Positions 35,638 through 44,631 of a DNA stretch of 64,000 bases are shown one piece after another. Position 1 is the stretch's first letter. The number at the start of each line of letters is the position of its first letter. A model generated the notes under the pieces. It did not search any database, was not told the DNA's origin, and worked only from the letters and a program-made list of their open reading frames with translations. Origin of the DNA: Clostridia bacterium (GTDB taxonomy: Bacteria > Bacillota_A > Clostridia > TANB77 > CAG-508); the NCBI GenBank assembly GCA_017475185.1, contig JAFVGB010000012.1, positions 1 to 64,000 on the forward strand, read 5' to 3'. Made by a program: the position numbers and the translations under genes.

Positions 35638-35801
35638 TTTTATCATCTCCTTTCAATTGTTTCAAAAATCAAAAAAGCATCGCAAGAAATCTTCTTAAGA
35701 CTCCTTTGCAATGCTTTACGTTTGCTATAAGTGTAGGTGTTTTTCTATATTTAAACTACCCTTTACCGCTCTGGCTGTAGCCATAGGTAAACTCTTAATA
35801 T
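35638..35801 (-). promoter_or_regulatory. Structured leader RNA with terminator: candidate riboswitch or attenuator
   Basis: The transcript from the promoter at 35808-35836 begins with a compact domain. TTTACC/GGTAAA (35762-35767 with 35786-35791) encloses the hairpin TGGC-TGTA-GCCA (35772-35783). After a linker with possible GTAG/CTAC pairing comes a hairpin (35674-35685 with 35706-35717) followed by TTTTTTG. The terminator lies just before the GNAT start. I do not recognise a known riboswitch consensus. Confidence 0.55.
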
Positions 35802-35807
35802 AAATAA

Positions 35808-35836
35808 AGTTTAACATATTTTTTTAATTATGTCAA
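35808..35836 (-). promoter_or_regulatory. SigA-type promoter of the leader-GNAT unit
   Basis: TTGACA (35831-35836), a 17-nt spacer and TAAACT (35808-35813). The -35 box contains the TGA stop codon of the upstream surface-protein gene. Confidence 0.65.
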
Positions 35837-37851
35837 TTCTTTTTAGCCTTTTTAACCAATACTATACATACTACTATAACCGCAACTAAGACCACTACAC
35901 CAATTACTGATGATATTAAAATTTTATTAGACAAAACTTTATTTAATTTACTATTAATACTTACTTCTGAGCTTTCTGTTGATTGTTCTAAATCTGAACC
36001 TGTATAATCAGTAATTCCGCCAAATTGATTTGATATTCCACTTACTTTGAATTCATTGTTTGTTGCTGTTGTATTTGTATTCTCATTATCTGGCATTGAT
36101 CTTGCTATATTTTCGTTACTTGGCATATCTCCACCAGGCATGTTTTCGCTAGGTATATCTCCTGTTGGTTTTTCCGGTATATCATTTCTATTTGATTCAT
36201 TCATTTGTCTTTCTGATTGTCTATTATTTTTCTTGTTTTTTATATCGGGATTTGTTAATTCTGATCTTTCTATATTTTGATTTATATTTTGATTTTCATC
36301 TTTATTCTCGAACTTTCTTTCACCTTCTGGCATTCCACCATTCATATTACCTCCTCTCATTCCTCCTTGAATTCCTGATGATGAATATGCTTGTTGAGTT
36401 CCCTTTTCATAATTACTTACTTGTGTATAAAATCCATATGTTTCATCTCCACTAATATTTCCATTTTTATATAAATAATATGTTCCATTACTTAAATCCT
36501 CAGAACTATATACTAAATATGAATATGTTCTATCTGTTTTATATGACATTAATACTTCGTTATTTTCACTTAATAAAGTAATTAATGTGTCTGTTTCTAT
36601 TTTATTTGCAAAATTTAAAACCATATAATTTTGCTTGGATTCACTCGAAATTTGATCAAACATATCGCCAGTTGAAAAAACAGTTCCTCCATTAATATAT
36701 ATTCCGTTTTCTGAATCTAATCCTGCGTCTTGACCTGGATGTGCTATTGCAACAATTGTTCCACCATTAATTGTTAAAGTTCCATTTGAATCTATTGCAT
36801 CTCCTTCATCTGCATCTTCCCCTGAATCAACTACAGCATATAAAGAATTAACATCTATTGTTAAATTATTTCTTGCAGATTTATTTGAAGAACTTGTTGT
36901 TGTTGTGTTTAAACAATCATCTTCTGCGTAAATTACATAATCACCAGTTCCTCCTGCAAATGTTAAATTTCCCTTTGTTTCAATTCCTTCTTTATTTTTA
37001 CTTTTTACTTCTAAATATCCTGTCCCTTCAAAATTAAGATCTATATCTGAACTTACTGCTCCAGCAGCCTTATAAAAATAATATGGATCTCCATCATTTA
37101 AATCTTCATTATCAGCTTGAACTTTTGCGAATAAAATATTGTTTATTTGTGCTGATGTATATACTCCATAATAATTTGTATATGTGTTATAATTTGTTTG
37201 ATTATCTCCAGAATATTTATTTGCATATGTGCTTAGTTCATCACTTCCAACTAAACTTACTTTTTTTAATTTTCCACCTTCAATATAGTTCTTACTTTCA
37301 GATGCTGTTTTAATTGTTACTTTACAACCAGTATAAGTTATGTCTTTATTATATACTAAGATTGCTGGTGTTTTCTTTGAATCTGTATCTATTTTTACAT
37401 TATTAAATATTAAATTAATTTCTCCGCTTCTTCCATTTGTATCAACTGCAATCATTCCACCAGTTATCTCTCCTGTAAATTCTATATTACCTGTTGTATT
37501 TACATTAACTGCTGTAATTTCTAAGTTCTCTACTTCTACGTCATTTCCACTTTCAATAAAATCGTCTAAATCATATGTTTTAACCATTGAAACACCATCA
37601 AATAAAAATTCTGTAACATATATTTCTGGTAATTTTCCTGAATTATAATCTGATAAAAATGTTTCAAAATCATTTTGCGTATATTTCTTTAGTTCAACTG
37701 TTGATTGATTTACTGTATATGTTAAATCCTCTAAATTTACTTTATAATCTGCTTGTATCTCTGCTGCACTCGATGTTTTTAGATTAAAACTTACCATGAT
37801 CAACAATAACACCATTGTTATAGATAATACTTTTAATAATTTTAATTTCAT
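35833..37851 (-). CDS. Large secreted Cthe_2159-type carbohydrate-binding protein
   Basis: About 672 residues: signal peptide (about 3-30, ending SSAAE), then the Cthe_2159 carbohydrate-binding beta-helix region with GGMIAVDTNGRSGEINLIF, KEGIETKGNLTFAGG, AEDDCLNTT, DAIDSNGTLTINGG and GQDAGLDSENGIYINGGTVF. A Met/Gly/Pro/Asn-rich disordered stretch (GGMRGGNMNGGMPEGERK and similar) and a C-terminal membrane helix follow. It is likely cell-surface attached and may bind acidic polysaccharide. Start 37851 has AAAGGAGGAG. Confidence 0.82.
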   Translation of the reverse strand: MKLKLLKVLSITMVLLLIMVSFNLKTSSAAEIQADYKVNLEDLTYTVNQSTVELKKYTQNDFETFLSDYNSGKLPEIYVTEFLFDGVSMVKTYDLDDFIESGNDVEVENLEITAVNVNTTGNIEFTGEITGGMIAVDTNGRSGEINLIFNNVKIDTDSKKTPAILVYNKDITYTGCKVTIKTASESKNYIEGGKLKKVSLVGSDELSTYANKYSGDNQTNYNTYTNYYGVYTSAQINNILFAKVQADNEDLNDGDPYYFYKAAGAVSSDIDLNFEGTGYLEVKSKNKEGIETKGNLTFAGGTGDYVIYAEDDCLNTTTTSSSNKSARNNLTIDVNSLYAVVDSGEDADEGDAIDSNGTLTINGGTIVAIAHPGQDAGLDSENGIYINGGTVFSTGDMFDQISSESKQNYMVLNFANKIETDTLITLLSENNEVLMSYKTDRTYSYLVYSSEDLSNGTYYLYKNGNISGDETYGFYTQVSNYEKGTQQAYSSSGIQGGMRGGNMNGGMPEGERKFENKDENQNINQNIERSELTNPDIKNKKNNRQSERQMNESNRNDIPEKPTGDIPSENMPGGDMPSNENIARSMPDNENTNTTATNNEFKVSGISNQFGGITDYTGSDLEQSTESSEVSINSKLNKVLSNKILISSVIGVVVLVAVIVVCIVLVKKAKKN

Positions 37852-37948
37852 AAAATCTCCTCCTTTAATTAAAAGAAACATTATATTTCTTTTGATTAAA
37901 TTTAGTATAAAGCAGTTTTCTTAAAATAAACTTAAAATTCCAAAAAAA

Positions 37949-37993
37949 TAATAAACAGCACAAAATTATTTTAAATAATTTTATACTGCTTAT
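37949..37993 (-). terminator. Terminator after the DUF1653 gene
   Basis: AATAAACAGCACAAAATTATT pairs imperfectly with its complement ending at 37993, T-rich on the minus side. Confidence 0.6.
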
Positions 37994-37999
37994 TTTATT

Positions 38000-38254
38000 T
38001 TAATCTATAATTTCTTCAAAACGATACTTTTGAGTAGCATCTGGATATTTTTCATGGTCAACTTCTGACAAAAACATTTCCAATGGTCTTGCATAAATTC
38101 CATCTTTATGATTTGTTTTACCATTATTATCCATGCAACGATAAACTACTAATTTTTCTCCTGTTTCGCTATGTTCTGCTACAGTAATTACAAATGATCT
38201 TGCACCTTTAAAATGTTTCCACATTGTAAATGGTTTAACTATTCTTTCTTCCAT
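38000..38254 (-). CDS. DUF1653 protein
   Basis: 84 residues, with [20 protein letters not shown] and [15 protein letters not shown] typical of DUF1653. Function unknown. It follows the DUF898-like gene by 22 nt. Confidence 0.82.
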   Translation of the reverse strand: MEERIVKPFTMWKHFKGARSFVITVAEHSETGEKLVVYRCMDNNGKTNHKDGIYARPLEMFLSEVDHEKYPDATQKYRFEEIID

Positions 38255-38276
38255 TTTTATTTCACTCCTAATGTTT

Positions 38277-38642
38277 TTAATTATTGCTTACTACAGCATT
38301 AGTATTTGTTTCTGTACTTGGCTGAATATTTGTTGATGTACTTTCAAATTGTAAATTTTTAGTTTTCCATTTTCTTAATTTAATTCCAACCCAGAAACCG
38401 TAAATTCCTAATGTGATAATTGTTAATAAAACCCATTTTATCCAATTACCAAATAATCCAACTGCACTTCCAGTAAATTTTAATCTTCTTCCTTCAATAA
38501 CAGTATGTTTTGCTTCCCACCTGTATATCATGCAAATTGCCCAAGGATAACAAATTCCAAATGTAAAAGTTGTAACTAATGCTCCTAAAATTCTCCATCC
38601 AATTAATTGAAGCAATCCTCCATCAAAATATGATTTTTCCAT
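38277..38642 (-). CDS. DUF898 (YjgN-like) membrane protein, short form
   Basis: 121 residues with two membrane segments (about 12-36 and 66-90) around [19 protein letters not shown], which is characteristic of DUF898. Longer relatives have several such repeats, so this is a minimal form. Function unknown. Confidence 0.72.
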   Translation of the reverse strand: MEKSYFDGGLLQLIGWRILGALVTTFTFGICYPWAICMIYRWEAKHTVIEGRRLKFTGSAVGLFGNWIKWVLLTIITLGIYGFWVGIKLRKWKTKNLQFESTSTNIQPSTETNTNAVVSNN

Positions 38643-38810
38643 CCTTTTTCCTCCTTTATTACATATAATACAATATTTTCTAATTTAATTTTTCTTTTTA
38701 TATTATGCCAAATGTTTTTCTATGTTTAGATTATATCATAAGTAAAACCGCATAGCAATATTTTCTTAGCTACAAAAAATTTAGAGTTATATGTTTTAAT
38801 AACTACGTTC

Positions 38811-39560
38811 TTATTTACATTTTTCAGCTTTTCGACATTTTTTGCTAAGACGTATCACTCCATAAACCATCAAAAAAGGTAATGTCATTTGCAATAAAAT
38901 CATAATTGGAGAAAAAAATATTCCCGTATTATTGTATAAAACTGATATGGGATTTCCTGGAAAATCTTGTGAAATAAACATCAAATTACTTCCAAATACT
39001 CTATTTACACCATATGCAATCATACAAATAGCAAAAATCAAACTAGCATAATATTTAATATCTTCAAATTTCACATCAATATATTTAAATTTATTTATAA
39101 TCAAGCCCAAATATATCATAGTTCCATGGAAAAAGAAACTGTGTAAACTTATAAAGTGAAATATTGGATATTCTGGCAATGATGTTGTAGGACAAATTAT
39201 AAAAACCATTCCACCAATTATTCCACCTGTTGCTAAAAATACGTCTCCTATCTTTTTTATAATTCCTTTTCCAAATGAGCTCATTAATCCTGAATACAAC
39301 AGTAAACTGCAATAATATAATGGTATTACTTTATTCGGTCTTCCTTGACCTGTGACAAACATGAATATAATTTTTAATATTTCTAAAACCCACACTACTA
39401 TTGTTGCTGTTTTAATTATTTTCTTTATATCTTCTGACCTTTTAGCTTTTGTGTTTTTTACAGCAATCGCTATTATAGTAAAAGTTACAATTGCTATTAT
39501 CAAATGTTTTAAATTATATATTCCACAGGGGGTATATACTCCTGATTTTGCGAAAAACAT
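38811..39560 (-). CDS. YwaF-like (TIGR02206) membrane protein
   Basis: 249 residues with about six to seven membrane helices and the family marks HLIIAIVTFTIIAIAVK, LPLYYCS-like IPLYYCSLLLYSGLM and FHFISLHSFFFHGTMIYLGL. Function is unknown in the family. Confidence 0.8.
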   Translation of the reverse strand: MFFAKSGVYTPCGIYNLKHLIIAIVTFTIIAIAVKNTKAKRSEDIKKIIKTATIVVWVLEILKIIFMFVTGQGRPNKVIPLYYCSLLLYSGLMSSFGKGIIKKIGDVFLATGGIIGGMVFIICPTTSLPEYPIFHFISLHSFFFHGTMIYLGLIINKFKYIDVKFEDIKYYASLIFAICMIAYGVNRVFGSNLMFISQDFPGNPISVLYNNTGIFFSPIMILLQMTLPFLMVYGVIRLSKKCRKAEKCK

Positions 39561-39589
39561 TTTTTCACCTTTTATACCTTTCGTTTTCG

Positions 39590-39662
39590 AAATGTTTCAA
39601 GACCGTCCCCTTGATGTTTCAAAATTGAAACAAAAAAGACCGTCCCAAAATGTTTCAAATTT
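39590..39662. repeat. Tandem REP-like pair
   Basis: Two head-to-tail copies, read on the minus strand as GAAACATTTTGGGACGGTC and GAAACATCAAGGGGACGGTC, with GTTTCAATTTTGAAAC between them. It abuts the stop of the downstream RdgB gene. Confidence 0.8.
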
Positions 39663-40241
39663 TTAGTTTAAGATTTCCTCCAATTTTTTTAAAGCAAGTG
39701 CTCTATGTGATTTCATATTTTTATCTTCTGGTGACATTTCAGCACTTGTTATGTTATAACCTTCTGGAATAAATATTGGATCATAACCAAATCCGTTTTT
39801 TCCTCTGGCCTCTTCTGCTATTCTACCATTCCAATATCCTTCAGCATATTGCTTGTTTCCATTTTCATCTATATAACAAATGCAACATACAAAGCGTGCG
39901 TTTCTTTTACTTTCTTCTACTCCTTGCATTTTTTCTAAAATACAATTTCTTCTTGCTTCATCACTATCTAATCCCATGTATCTTGCTGAATATATTCCTG
40001 GTTCCATGTTTAAAAACTCTACTTCAATTCCGCTATCATCAGCTAATACTGGTGTGTGTTTTATATTATAGATTGCTTCTGCTTTTAATGTTGCGTTTTC
40101 TTTGAATGTTGTTCCTGTTTCTTCTACTTCTAGATTTATTCCTGCTTCACTTTGAGATAAAACTGTATATCCCATTGGTTCTAGCATTTTTTTGAATTCT
40201 CTTATTTTTCCTTGATTATTGCTTGCTATAATTATATTCAT
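39663..40241 (-). CDS. rdgB: dITP/XTP pyrophosphatase (RdgB/HAM1)
   Basis: 192 residues with the full family signature: IIASNNQGKIREFKKML, ETGTTFKENATLKAEAI, ADDSGIEV and GFGYDPIFIPEG near the C terminus. It removes non-canonical purine triphosphates from the nucleotide pool. AAGGAGGTCC precedes the ATG. Confidence 0.94.
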   Translation of the reverse strand: MNIIIASNNQGKIREFKKMLEPMGYTVLSQSEAGINLEVEETGTTFKENATLKAEAIYNIKHTPVLADDSGIEVEFLNMEPGIYSARYMGLDSDEARRNCILEKMQGVEESKRNARFVCCICYIDENGNKQYAEGYWNGRIAEEARGKNGFGYDPIFIPEGYNITSAEMSPEDKNMKSHRALALKKLEEILN

Positions 40242-40375
40242 TGTTGGACCTCCTTAGGTATTTTCATATAATTAAATTATATATTATTATGATACATATT
40301 TCTACTTTTTTCATGAAAATTTTACGAATTCTCACTATAAACTTGTATTATAAAATCAATTTTTAGTACCATCCA

Positions 40376-40404
40376 TTGACAATTTATGTAAATGATGTTA
40401 TACT
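40376..40404 (+). promoter_or_regulatory. Consensus SigA promoter
   Basis: TTGACA, 17 nt, TATACT, just upstream of an 85-nt leader with small hairpins (AGCC/GGCT near 40410 and TTCCA/TGGAA near 40440) and the coiled-coil gene. Confidence 0.75.
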
Positions 40405-40494
40405 CTTTTCAGCCTTTATGGCTTTACTACGTTTTGTTTCCATAATTGGAACATTAAACCCGTTGCCTCGAATTGAGGAGAAAGGAAAATTATT

Positions 40495-40938
40495 GTGCTA
40501 AAAGAAATTTTACAACGACGCGTCGAGGAACAGCGGCAAGACGAACTCGAAGCTGCTGAGCGAGCCAAAAAAAGGCAAGACGAACTCGAATCAAAACTTA
40601 AAGATGTTGAAAAAGAAATAATTGCCTCTATTGAAAACGCTCCAAAGGACGTCTTCACAGTTCCCAAGGATGCAAGTCCTGCAATTATCATCAAACACCC
40701 AGCAGATGATTCAAAGGAGAGCTACCAAAAAGAATATCAGATATACACAGGCTACTGCTACAATTCTGATGAAAGCCATTTTCATCTAAATAAAAACATT
40801 GGTTCTTTTACTCTTACTCTTACTTTTTTATTTGGTACACTCTACTTTTCAAGTTTGTTTATAGATGAACACCCTGAGGTAATATCTGGGTTACAGCATG
40901 ATAATTGTAATATAACAATTTTCTTGATTAAAGATTAA
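40495..40938 (+). CDS. Unknown protein with charged coiled coil and hydrophobic C-terminal part
   Basis: 147 residues from a GTG preceded by GAGGAGAAAGG. Residues 1-45 form a highly charged helix with the internal repeat RQDELE...RQDELE, encoded by unusually GC-rich DNA. The second half (SFTLTLTFLFGTLYFSSLF) is hydrophobic, and its DNA is AT-rich, so the gene looks mosaic. I recognise no family. A consensus promoter and a clean terminator frame it as a single-gene unit, which supports expression. Confidence 0.5.
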   Translation: MLKEILQRRVEEQRQDELEAAERAKKRQDELESKLKDVEKEIIASIENAPKDVFTVPKDASPAIIIKHPADDSKESYQKEYQIYTGYCYNSDESHFHLNKNIGSFTLTLTFLFGTLYFSSLFIDEHPEVISGLQHDNCNITIFLIKD

Positions 40939-40945
40939 ACATTTT

Positions 40946-40975
40946 GACCATTTACAGTATGTAAATGGTCTTTTT
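40946..40975 (+). terminator. Terminator of the coiled-coil gene
   Basis: GACCATTTAC and GTAAATGGTC form a perfect 10-bp stem followed by TTTTTC. Confidence 0.8.
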
Positions 40976-41028
40976 CTTATTCTTCCATTTTTGTCGAATT
41001 TTGTCATACGATTTATAGTTGTAACACA

Positions 41029-41057
41029 TTGTTTTTAGCTGTCAAAAATAGTATAAT
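41029..41057 (+). promoter_or_regulatory. Promoter of the candidate toxin mRNA
   Basis: TTGTTT (41029-41034), 17 nt, TATAAT (41052-41057). The leader then contains TCCTTT-TCAT-AAAGGA (41065-41080), whose left half could also pair with the AAAGGAGG ribosome binding site. Confidence 0.65.
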
Positions 41058-41107
41058 ATACGCATCCTTTTCATAAAGGAAAACTTTTGGAAAGGAGGTG
41101 TTTTTAT

Positions 41108-41194
41108 ATGACATCTTACGAATTAATTTGGAAACTAATCATTTTGTTATTATTAAAAAATAATAATAAAAATGATGAAACCCAAAAGGATTAG
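41108..41194 (+). CDS. Candidate type I toxin peptide (28 residues)
   Basis: The peptide starts MTSYELIWKLIILLLLK and ends in a polar tail (NNNKNDETQKD). It thus has one short hydrophobic segment (about residues 6-16) and a charged C terminus, the build of small membrane toxins. The MT-Y-E start resembles TxpA/BsrG and Hol_Tox-type toxins. AAAGGAGGTG, a perfect ribosome binding site, lies 7 nt upstream. Its own promoter and terminator make a compact unit, and a convergent small RNA is complementary to its start region. Confidence 0.65.
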   Translation: MTSYELIWKLIILLLLKNNNKNDETQKD

Positions 41195-41207
41195 TACATA
41201 ACTAATC

Positions 41208-41237
41208 AAAGAGCAGTCTGACCAACTGCTCTTTTTT
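41208..41237 (+). terminator. Terminator of the toxin mRNA
   Basis: AAAGAGCAGT and ACTGCTCTTT form a 10-bp stem with a 7-nt loop followed by a T run. Confidence 0.8.
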
Positions 41238-41241
41238 AATG

Positions 41242-41270
41242 AAAAAAAAAGATATGCGACCAACATATCT
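41242..41270 (-). terminator. Terminator of the antitoxin RNA
   Basis: AGATATG and CATATCT form the stem; on the minus strand an unbroken T run of eight or nine follows. It can also act on the plus strand. Confidence 0.75.
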
Positions 41271-41315
41271 CTTTTTCGTGTTCATATTGACATCTTACGA
41301 ACTAACGCTTTCGCT
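41242..41315 (-). ncRNA. Candidate antitoxin small RNA (about 74 nt)
   Basis: A perfect-consensus promoter and a strong terminator delimit a short transcript with no reading frame. Its segment read from 41305 to 41288 is complementary to toxin mRNA positions 41109-41126 over 18 nt, with one G-U pair and weaker pairing beyond. This covers the start codon and first codons, so binding should block translation. The complementarity arises because 41288-41305 is a copy of the toxin start region in direct orientation, transcribed from the other strand. Confidence 0.65.
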
Positions 41316-41321
41316 ATTAGT

Positions 41322-41350
41322 ATTATAACATCTATTGTATCATATGTCAA
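41322..41350 (-). promoter_or_regulatory. Perfect consensus promoter of the antitoxin RNA
   Basis: On the minus strand TTGACA (41345-41350), exactly 17 nt, TATAAT (41322-41327). It is the best promoter match I found in the window and stronger than the toxin promoter, as expected for an antitoxin. Confidence 0.8.
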
Positions 41351-41398
41351 ATATTCCTCAAAAAATCAAACTAAAATCTTATCGACAAATTCTGACAA

Positions 41399-43219
41399 TT
41401 ATTGCGCAGCGTTTCTTCTTGCTTCTCTTTCTCTTGTCTTACTATCTAATATAACTTTTCTTAATCTAATATTTAATGGTGTAACCTCAACTAACTCATC
41501 TTCAGCTATAAATTCAATAGCTTTTTCTAATGACATTTGTAGTGGTGGTACTAAACGTAATGCATCATCTGAACCTGAAGCTCTTGTATTTGTTAAGTGT
41601 TTTTCTTTACAAACGTTGATTGCAATGTCTTCATTTCTAGAGTTGATACCAACTATCATTCCTTCATACACTTCAACACCAGCACCAATTAATAATTCTC
41701 CTCTTTCTTGAGCATTATATAATCCATAAGTTACAGATGTTCCTGCTTCAAATGCTACTAGAACACCTCTTGTTCTTGAAGAAATTTCACCTTTATATGG
41801 TTCATAACAATCGAATATACTGTTCATTGTTCCTTCACCTTTTGTATCTGTTAAGAACTCTGTTCTATATCCAATTAAACCACGTGCAGGAATTTTAAAC
41901 TCTATTTTTGTATGTCCAATTTCAGCTGGTTCCATGTTTACCATTTCAGCTTTACGTCTTCCTAATTTTTCGATAACTGTTCCTATTGAATCATCTGGTA
42001 CGTTTACAACTAATCTTTCCATTGGTTCACATTTTACACCATCAATTTCTTTGAAAATAACTTTTGGACGAGAAACTAATAATTCAAATCCTTCTCTTCT
42101 CATTGTTTCAATTAATACTGATAAGTGTAATTCACCACGTCCACATACTTCAAAGCTATCTGCTGAATCTGTTTCTTTAACACGTAAACTTACATTTCTT
42201 TCTAACTCTTTGAATAATCTATCTCTGATATGTCTTGAAGTGATATATTGTCCTTCTTTACCAGCTAAAGGTCCGTTATTTACGCTGAATGTCATAGATA
42301 CTGTTGGTTCATCAATATCAACAAACGGAATTTTGTCTGGATTATTTATATCACAGATTGTATCTCCTATGTTGATATCAGCAATTCCTGATAAAGCAAC
42401 AATATCTCCTGCCTCCGCTTCTTCAACTTCTGCTTTCTTTAATCCAACATAAGTGAATAATTTAGCAATTTTTCCTTGTTGATTTTTGTCTTGTTTACAA
42501 ATTGCTATTGGCATACCATTTTTAATTGTTCCTCTTTCAATTCTTCCTACAGCAATTCTTCCTAAATAATCATCATAATCAATGTTAGAAACTAATAATT
42601 GAGCAGGTCCTTCCATTTCGCATTTTGGTGCTTCAATTGTATTAATGATTGTATCGAAAATGCAGTGAACATTATCTGTTTCATCTTCCAAATTCATTTT
42701 AGCTATACCATTTTTAGCTGATGCATAAATTACTGGGAAATCTAATTGTTCGTCAGATGCATCTAATTCGATGAATAATTCGATAACTTGGTCAACAACT
42801 TTTAATGGATTAGCTCCTGGTCTATCAATTTTGTTAATTACAACTATTGGTTTTAAATTAGCAGCTAAAGATTTTTTCAATACTTCTCTTGTTTGAGGCA
42901 TTGGTCCTTCAAAAGCATCAACTAATAGTAAAACACCATCAACTGTTCTTAAAACCCTTTCAACTTCTCCACCGAAGTCAGCATGTCCTGGAGTATCAAC
43001 AATGTTAATTTTAATTCCATTATACATAACTGATGTATTTTTAGAAAGAATTGTAATTCCTCTTTCCTTTTCCAAATCATTTGAATCCATTACTCTTTCA
43101 GCAACTTGTTCATTTTCTCTAAATATGTGACTTTGTCTTAATAAAGCATCCACTAATGTTGTTTTTCCGTGGTCAACGTGTGCAATTATTGCTATGTTTC
43201 TTATTTTTTCGTTTTTCAT
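41399..43219 (-). CDS. typA: Translational GTPase TypA/BipA
   Basis: 606 residues with the GTPase motifs AHVDHGKTT, the switch [10 protein letters not shown] and NKIDRPGA, then EF-G-like domains and the family-specific C-terminal domain. BipA helps 50S assembly and stress adaptation. The ATG follows GAAGGGAAG. The REP cluster at 43240-43352 separates it from the S1 protein gene. Confidence 0.96.
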   Translation of the reverse strand: MKNEKIRNIAIIAHVDHGKTTLVDALLRQSHIFRENEQVAERVMDSNDLEKERGITILSKNTSVMYNGIKINIVDTPGHADFGGEVERVLRTVDGVLLLVDAFEGPMPQTREVLKKSLAANLKPIVVINKIDRPGANPLKVVDQVIELFIELDASDEQLDFPVIYASAKNGIAKMNLEDETDNVHCIFDTIINTIEAPKCEMEGPAQLLVSNIDYDDYLGRIAVGRIERGTIKNGMPIAICKQDKNQQGKIAKLFTYVGLKKAEVEEAEAGDIVALSGIADINIGDTICDINNPDKIPFVDIDEPTVSMTFSVNNGPLAGKEGQYITSRHIRDRLFKELERNVSLRVKETDSADSFEVCGRGELHLSVLIETMRREGFELLVSRPKVIFKEIDGVKCEPMERLVVNVPDDSIGTVIEKLGRRKAEMVNMEPAEIGHTKIEFKIPARGLIGYRTEFLTDTKGEGTMNSIFDCYEPYKGEISSRTRGVLVAFEAGTSVTYGLYNAQERGELLIGAGVEVYEGMIVGINSRNEDIAINVCKEKHLTNTRASGSDDALRLVPPLQMSLEKAIEFIAEDELVEVTPLNIRLRKVILDSKTREREARRNAAQ

Positions 43220-43239
43220 TTTTTAATCTTCCCTTCTAT

Positions 43240-43352
43240 TTTTGAAACATTTTTGGACGGTCTTTTTTTCATTTTTGAAACATTCCGGGACGGTCTTAAA
43301 ATGTTTCATTTTTTGTAACATTTTAGGACCGTCCCCAAACGTTTCACGTCCG
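43240..43352. repeat. REP-like cluster, three or more units
   Basis: Contains GGACGGTCTT, GGGACGGTCTT and AGGACCGTCCCC cores, each with GAAACATT or GTTTCA flanks, in mixed orientation so that long hairpins can form. Confidence 0.8.
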
Positions 43353-43422
43353 TTTGTTTCATTATTTTTAACATTACTTTTGCCAAGCATTGATTTAATC
43401 ATCAATTGCTTGGCAACTAATT

Positions 43423-44580
43423 TTACTCTTGTTCATTTGTATCTGATACATTTTCTTGATTGTTTTCTTCAACTTTGTTTTCAGAATCATTTGTAACATC
43501 CTCAATCATTTCATTAGATGTACCTTCTAATTCTCTAATTGAAAGCTCTATTTTTTTGTTTTCTAAATCTATATTAATAATTTTAGCATTTACCTTTTGT
43601 CCAACTTTTAAAACTTCTTCTGGTCTTGTAATTCTTTTTTCACTTATTTGTGAAATATGAACCAATCCTTCTACTCCTTTATCTATTTTAACAAATGCAC
43701 CAAAAGGCATTAGATTTGCTATTTTTACAGTTACAATATCATTAACATTATATTTTTCAGCAAACTTGTCCCAAGGATTTACTCCTTTTTTATCATATTC
43801 TAGTTTTAATCTTTTATTTTCTTTATCAAATTCTAGAACTTTAACTTTTATTTCTTGACCAACCTTTAAAATATCTGCTGGTTTCTTATCTCTTTCCCAA
43901 GTCATTCCTGATATATGTAATAAACCTTGAACACCGTCAATATCGACAAAAGCACCATATGAACTTAAACTTGTTACAATTCCTTTGTACATTTTTCCTG
44001 TTTCGATATTGTTCCAAAATTCTGCTTCTTTTTCATGTTTTTGTTCATCTAAAATAACTTTTACAGAACCTATAATTTTTCTTGCTGCTTCATTGTATTC
44101 AATAACTCTAAAAGTAATTTCTTTTCCTTTATAATCTTCCACTTTGGCATCTCTTGGAATTGCTGATAATGATAATGGAATAAATATCCTTATTCCTTTG
44201 TAATCAACTATTAAACCATTATCATTAACTGCTGTTACTTTTTCGGTAAAAGTACAATTATTTTTTACCTTACTTTCAAATTCTTGTTTTACAATTTTAG
44301 AATTTGCTTTTTTGTATGATAATAAAACATTTCCTAATCCATCATTTAATTTGATAACATCAGCTGTAATTCTATCACCTACTTTAAATGTATCCCTTGG
44401 ATCATCATTTTCATTAAATGAAAACTCTGCTCTTGGGATAATTCCATCAGCTTTATATCCTAAGTCGACAAAGATTTCTCCTTGCGAATTAATGTTTATT
44501 ATATTTCCTGTAACTGTTTGACCAACCTTGATTTCTTTAAGGGTTTGGTTTAATAATTCTTCAAAACTCATATTATCCAT
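43423..44580 (-). CDS. rpsA: S1-domain protein (ribosomal protein S1-like)
   Basis: 385 residues with four S1 repeats at about 13-85, 105-170, 188-256 and 273-342. The last two carry full signatures such as GAFVDIDGVQGLLHISGMTW and GAFVKIDKGVEGLVHISQIS. An acidic C-terminal tail follows. The gene lies downstream of cmk-plsC, the usual clostridial place for the S1 homologue. It probably assists mRNA binding. Confidence 0.88.
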   Translation of the reverse strand: MDNMSFEELLNQTLKEIKVGQTVTGNIININSQGEIFVDLGYKADGIIPRAEFSFNENDDPRDTFKVGDRITADVIKLNDGLGNVLLSYKKANSKIVKQEFESKVKNNCTFTEKVTAVNDNGLIVDYKGIRIFIPLSLSAIPRDAKVEDYKGKEITFRVIEYNEAARKIIGSVKVILDEQKHEKEAEFWNNIETGKMYKGIVTSLSSYGAFVDIDGVQGLLHISGMTWERDKKPADILKVGQEIKVKVLEFDKENKRLKLEYDKKGVNPWDKFAEKYNVNDIVTVKIANLMPFGAFVKIDKGVEGLVHISQISEKRITRPEEVLKVGQKVNAKIINIDLENKKIELSIRELEGTSNEMIEDVTNDSENKVEENNQENVSDTNEQE

Positions 44581-44631
44581 ACTATCTTTTTCCTTTCATG
44601 CCCTCTAATAGTTCATAATTATATATTATTT

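Noticed and set aside
40416..40694. A minus-strand frame rich in serine
   Set aside because: It is antisense to the GC-rich coiled-coil gene, which has its own promoter and ribosome binding site.
43240..43352. Repeated GACGGTC units as a CRISPR array
   Set aside because: Unit spacing is irregular, orientations are mixed, copies occur at many loci and there are no cas genes.
43381..43415. TGCCAAGCA...TGCTTGGCA hairpin as a terminator of the S1 gene
   Set aside because: The stem is good, but no T run follows on either strand, so I do not list it as a terminator.
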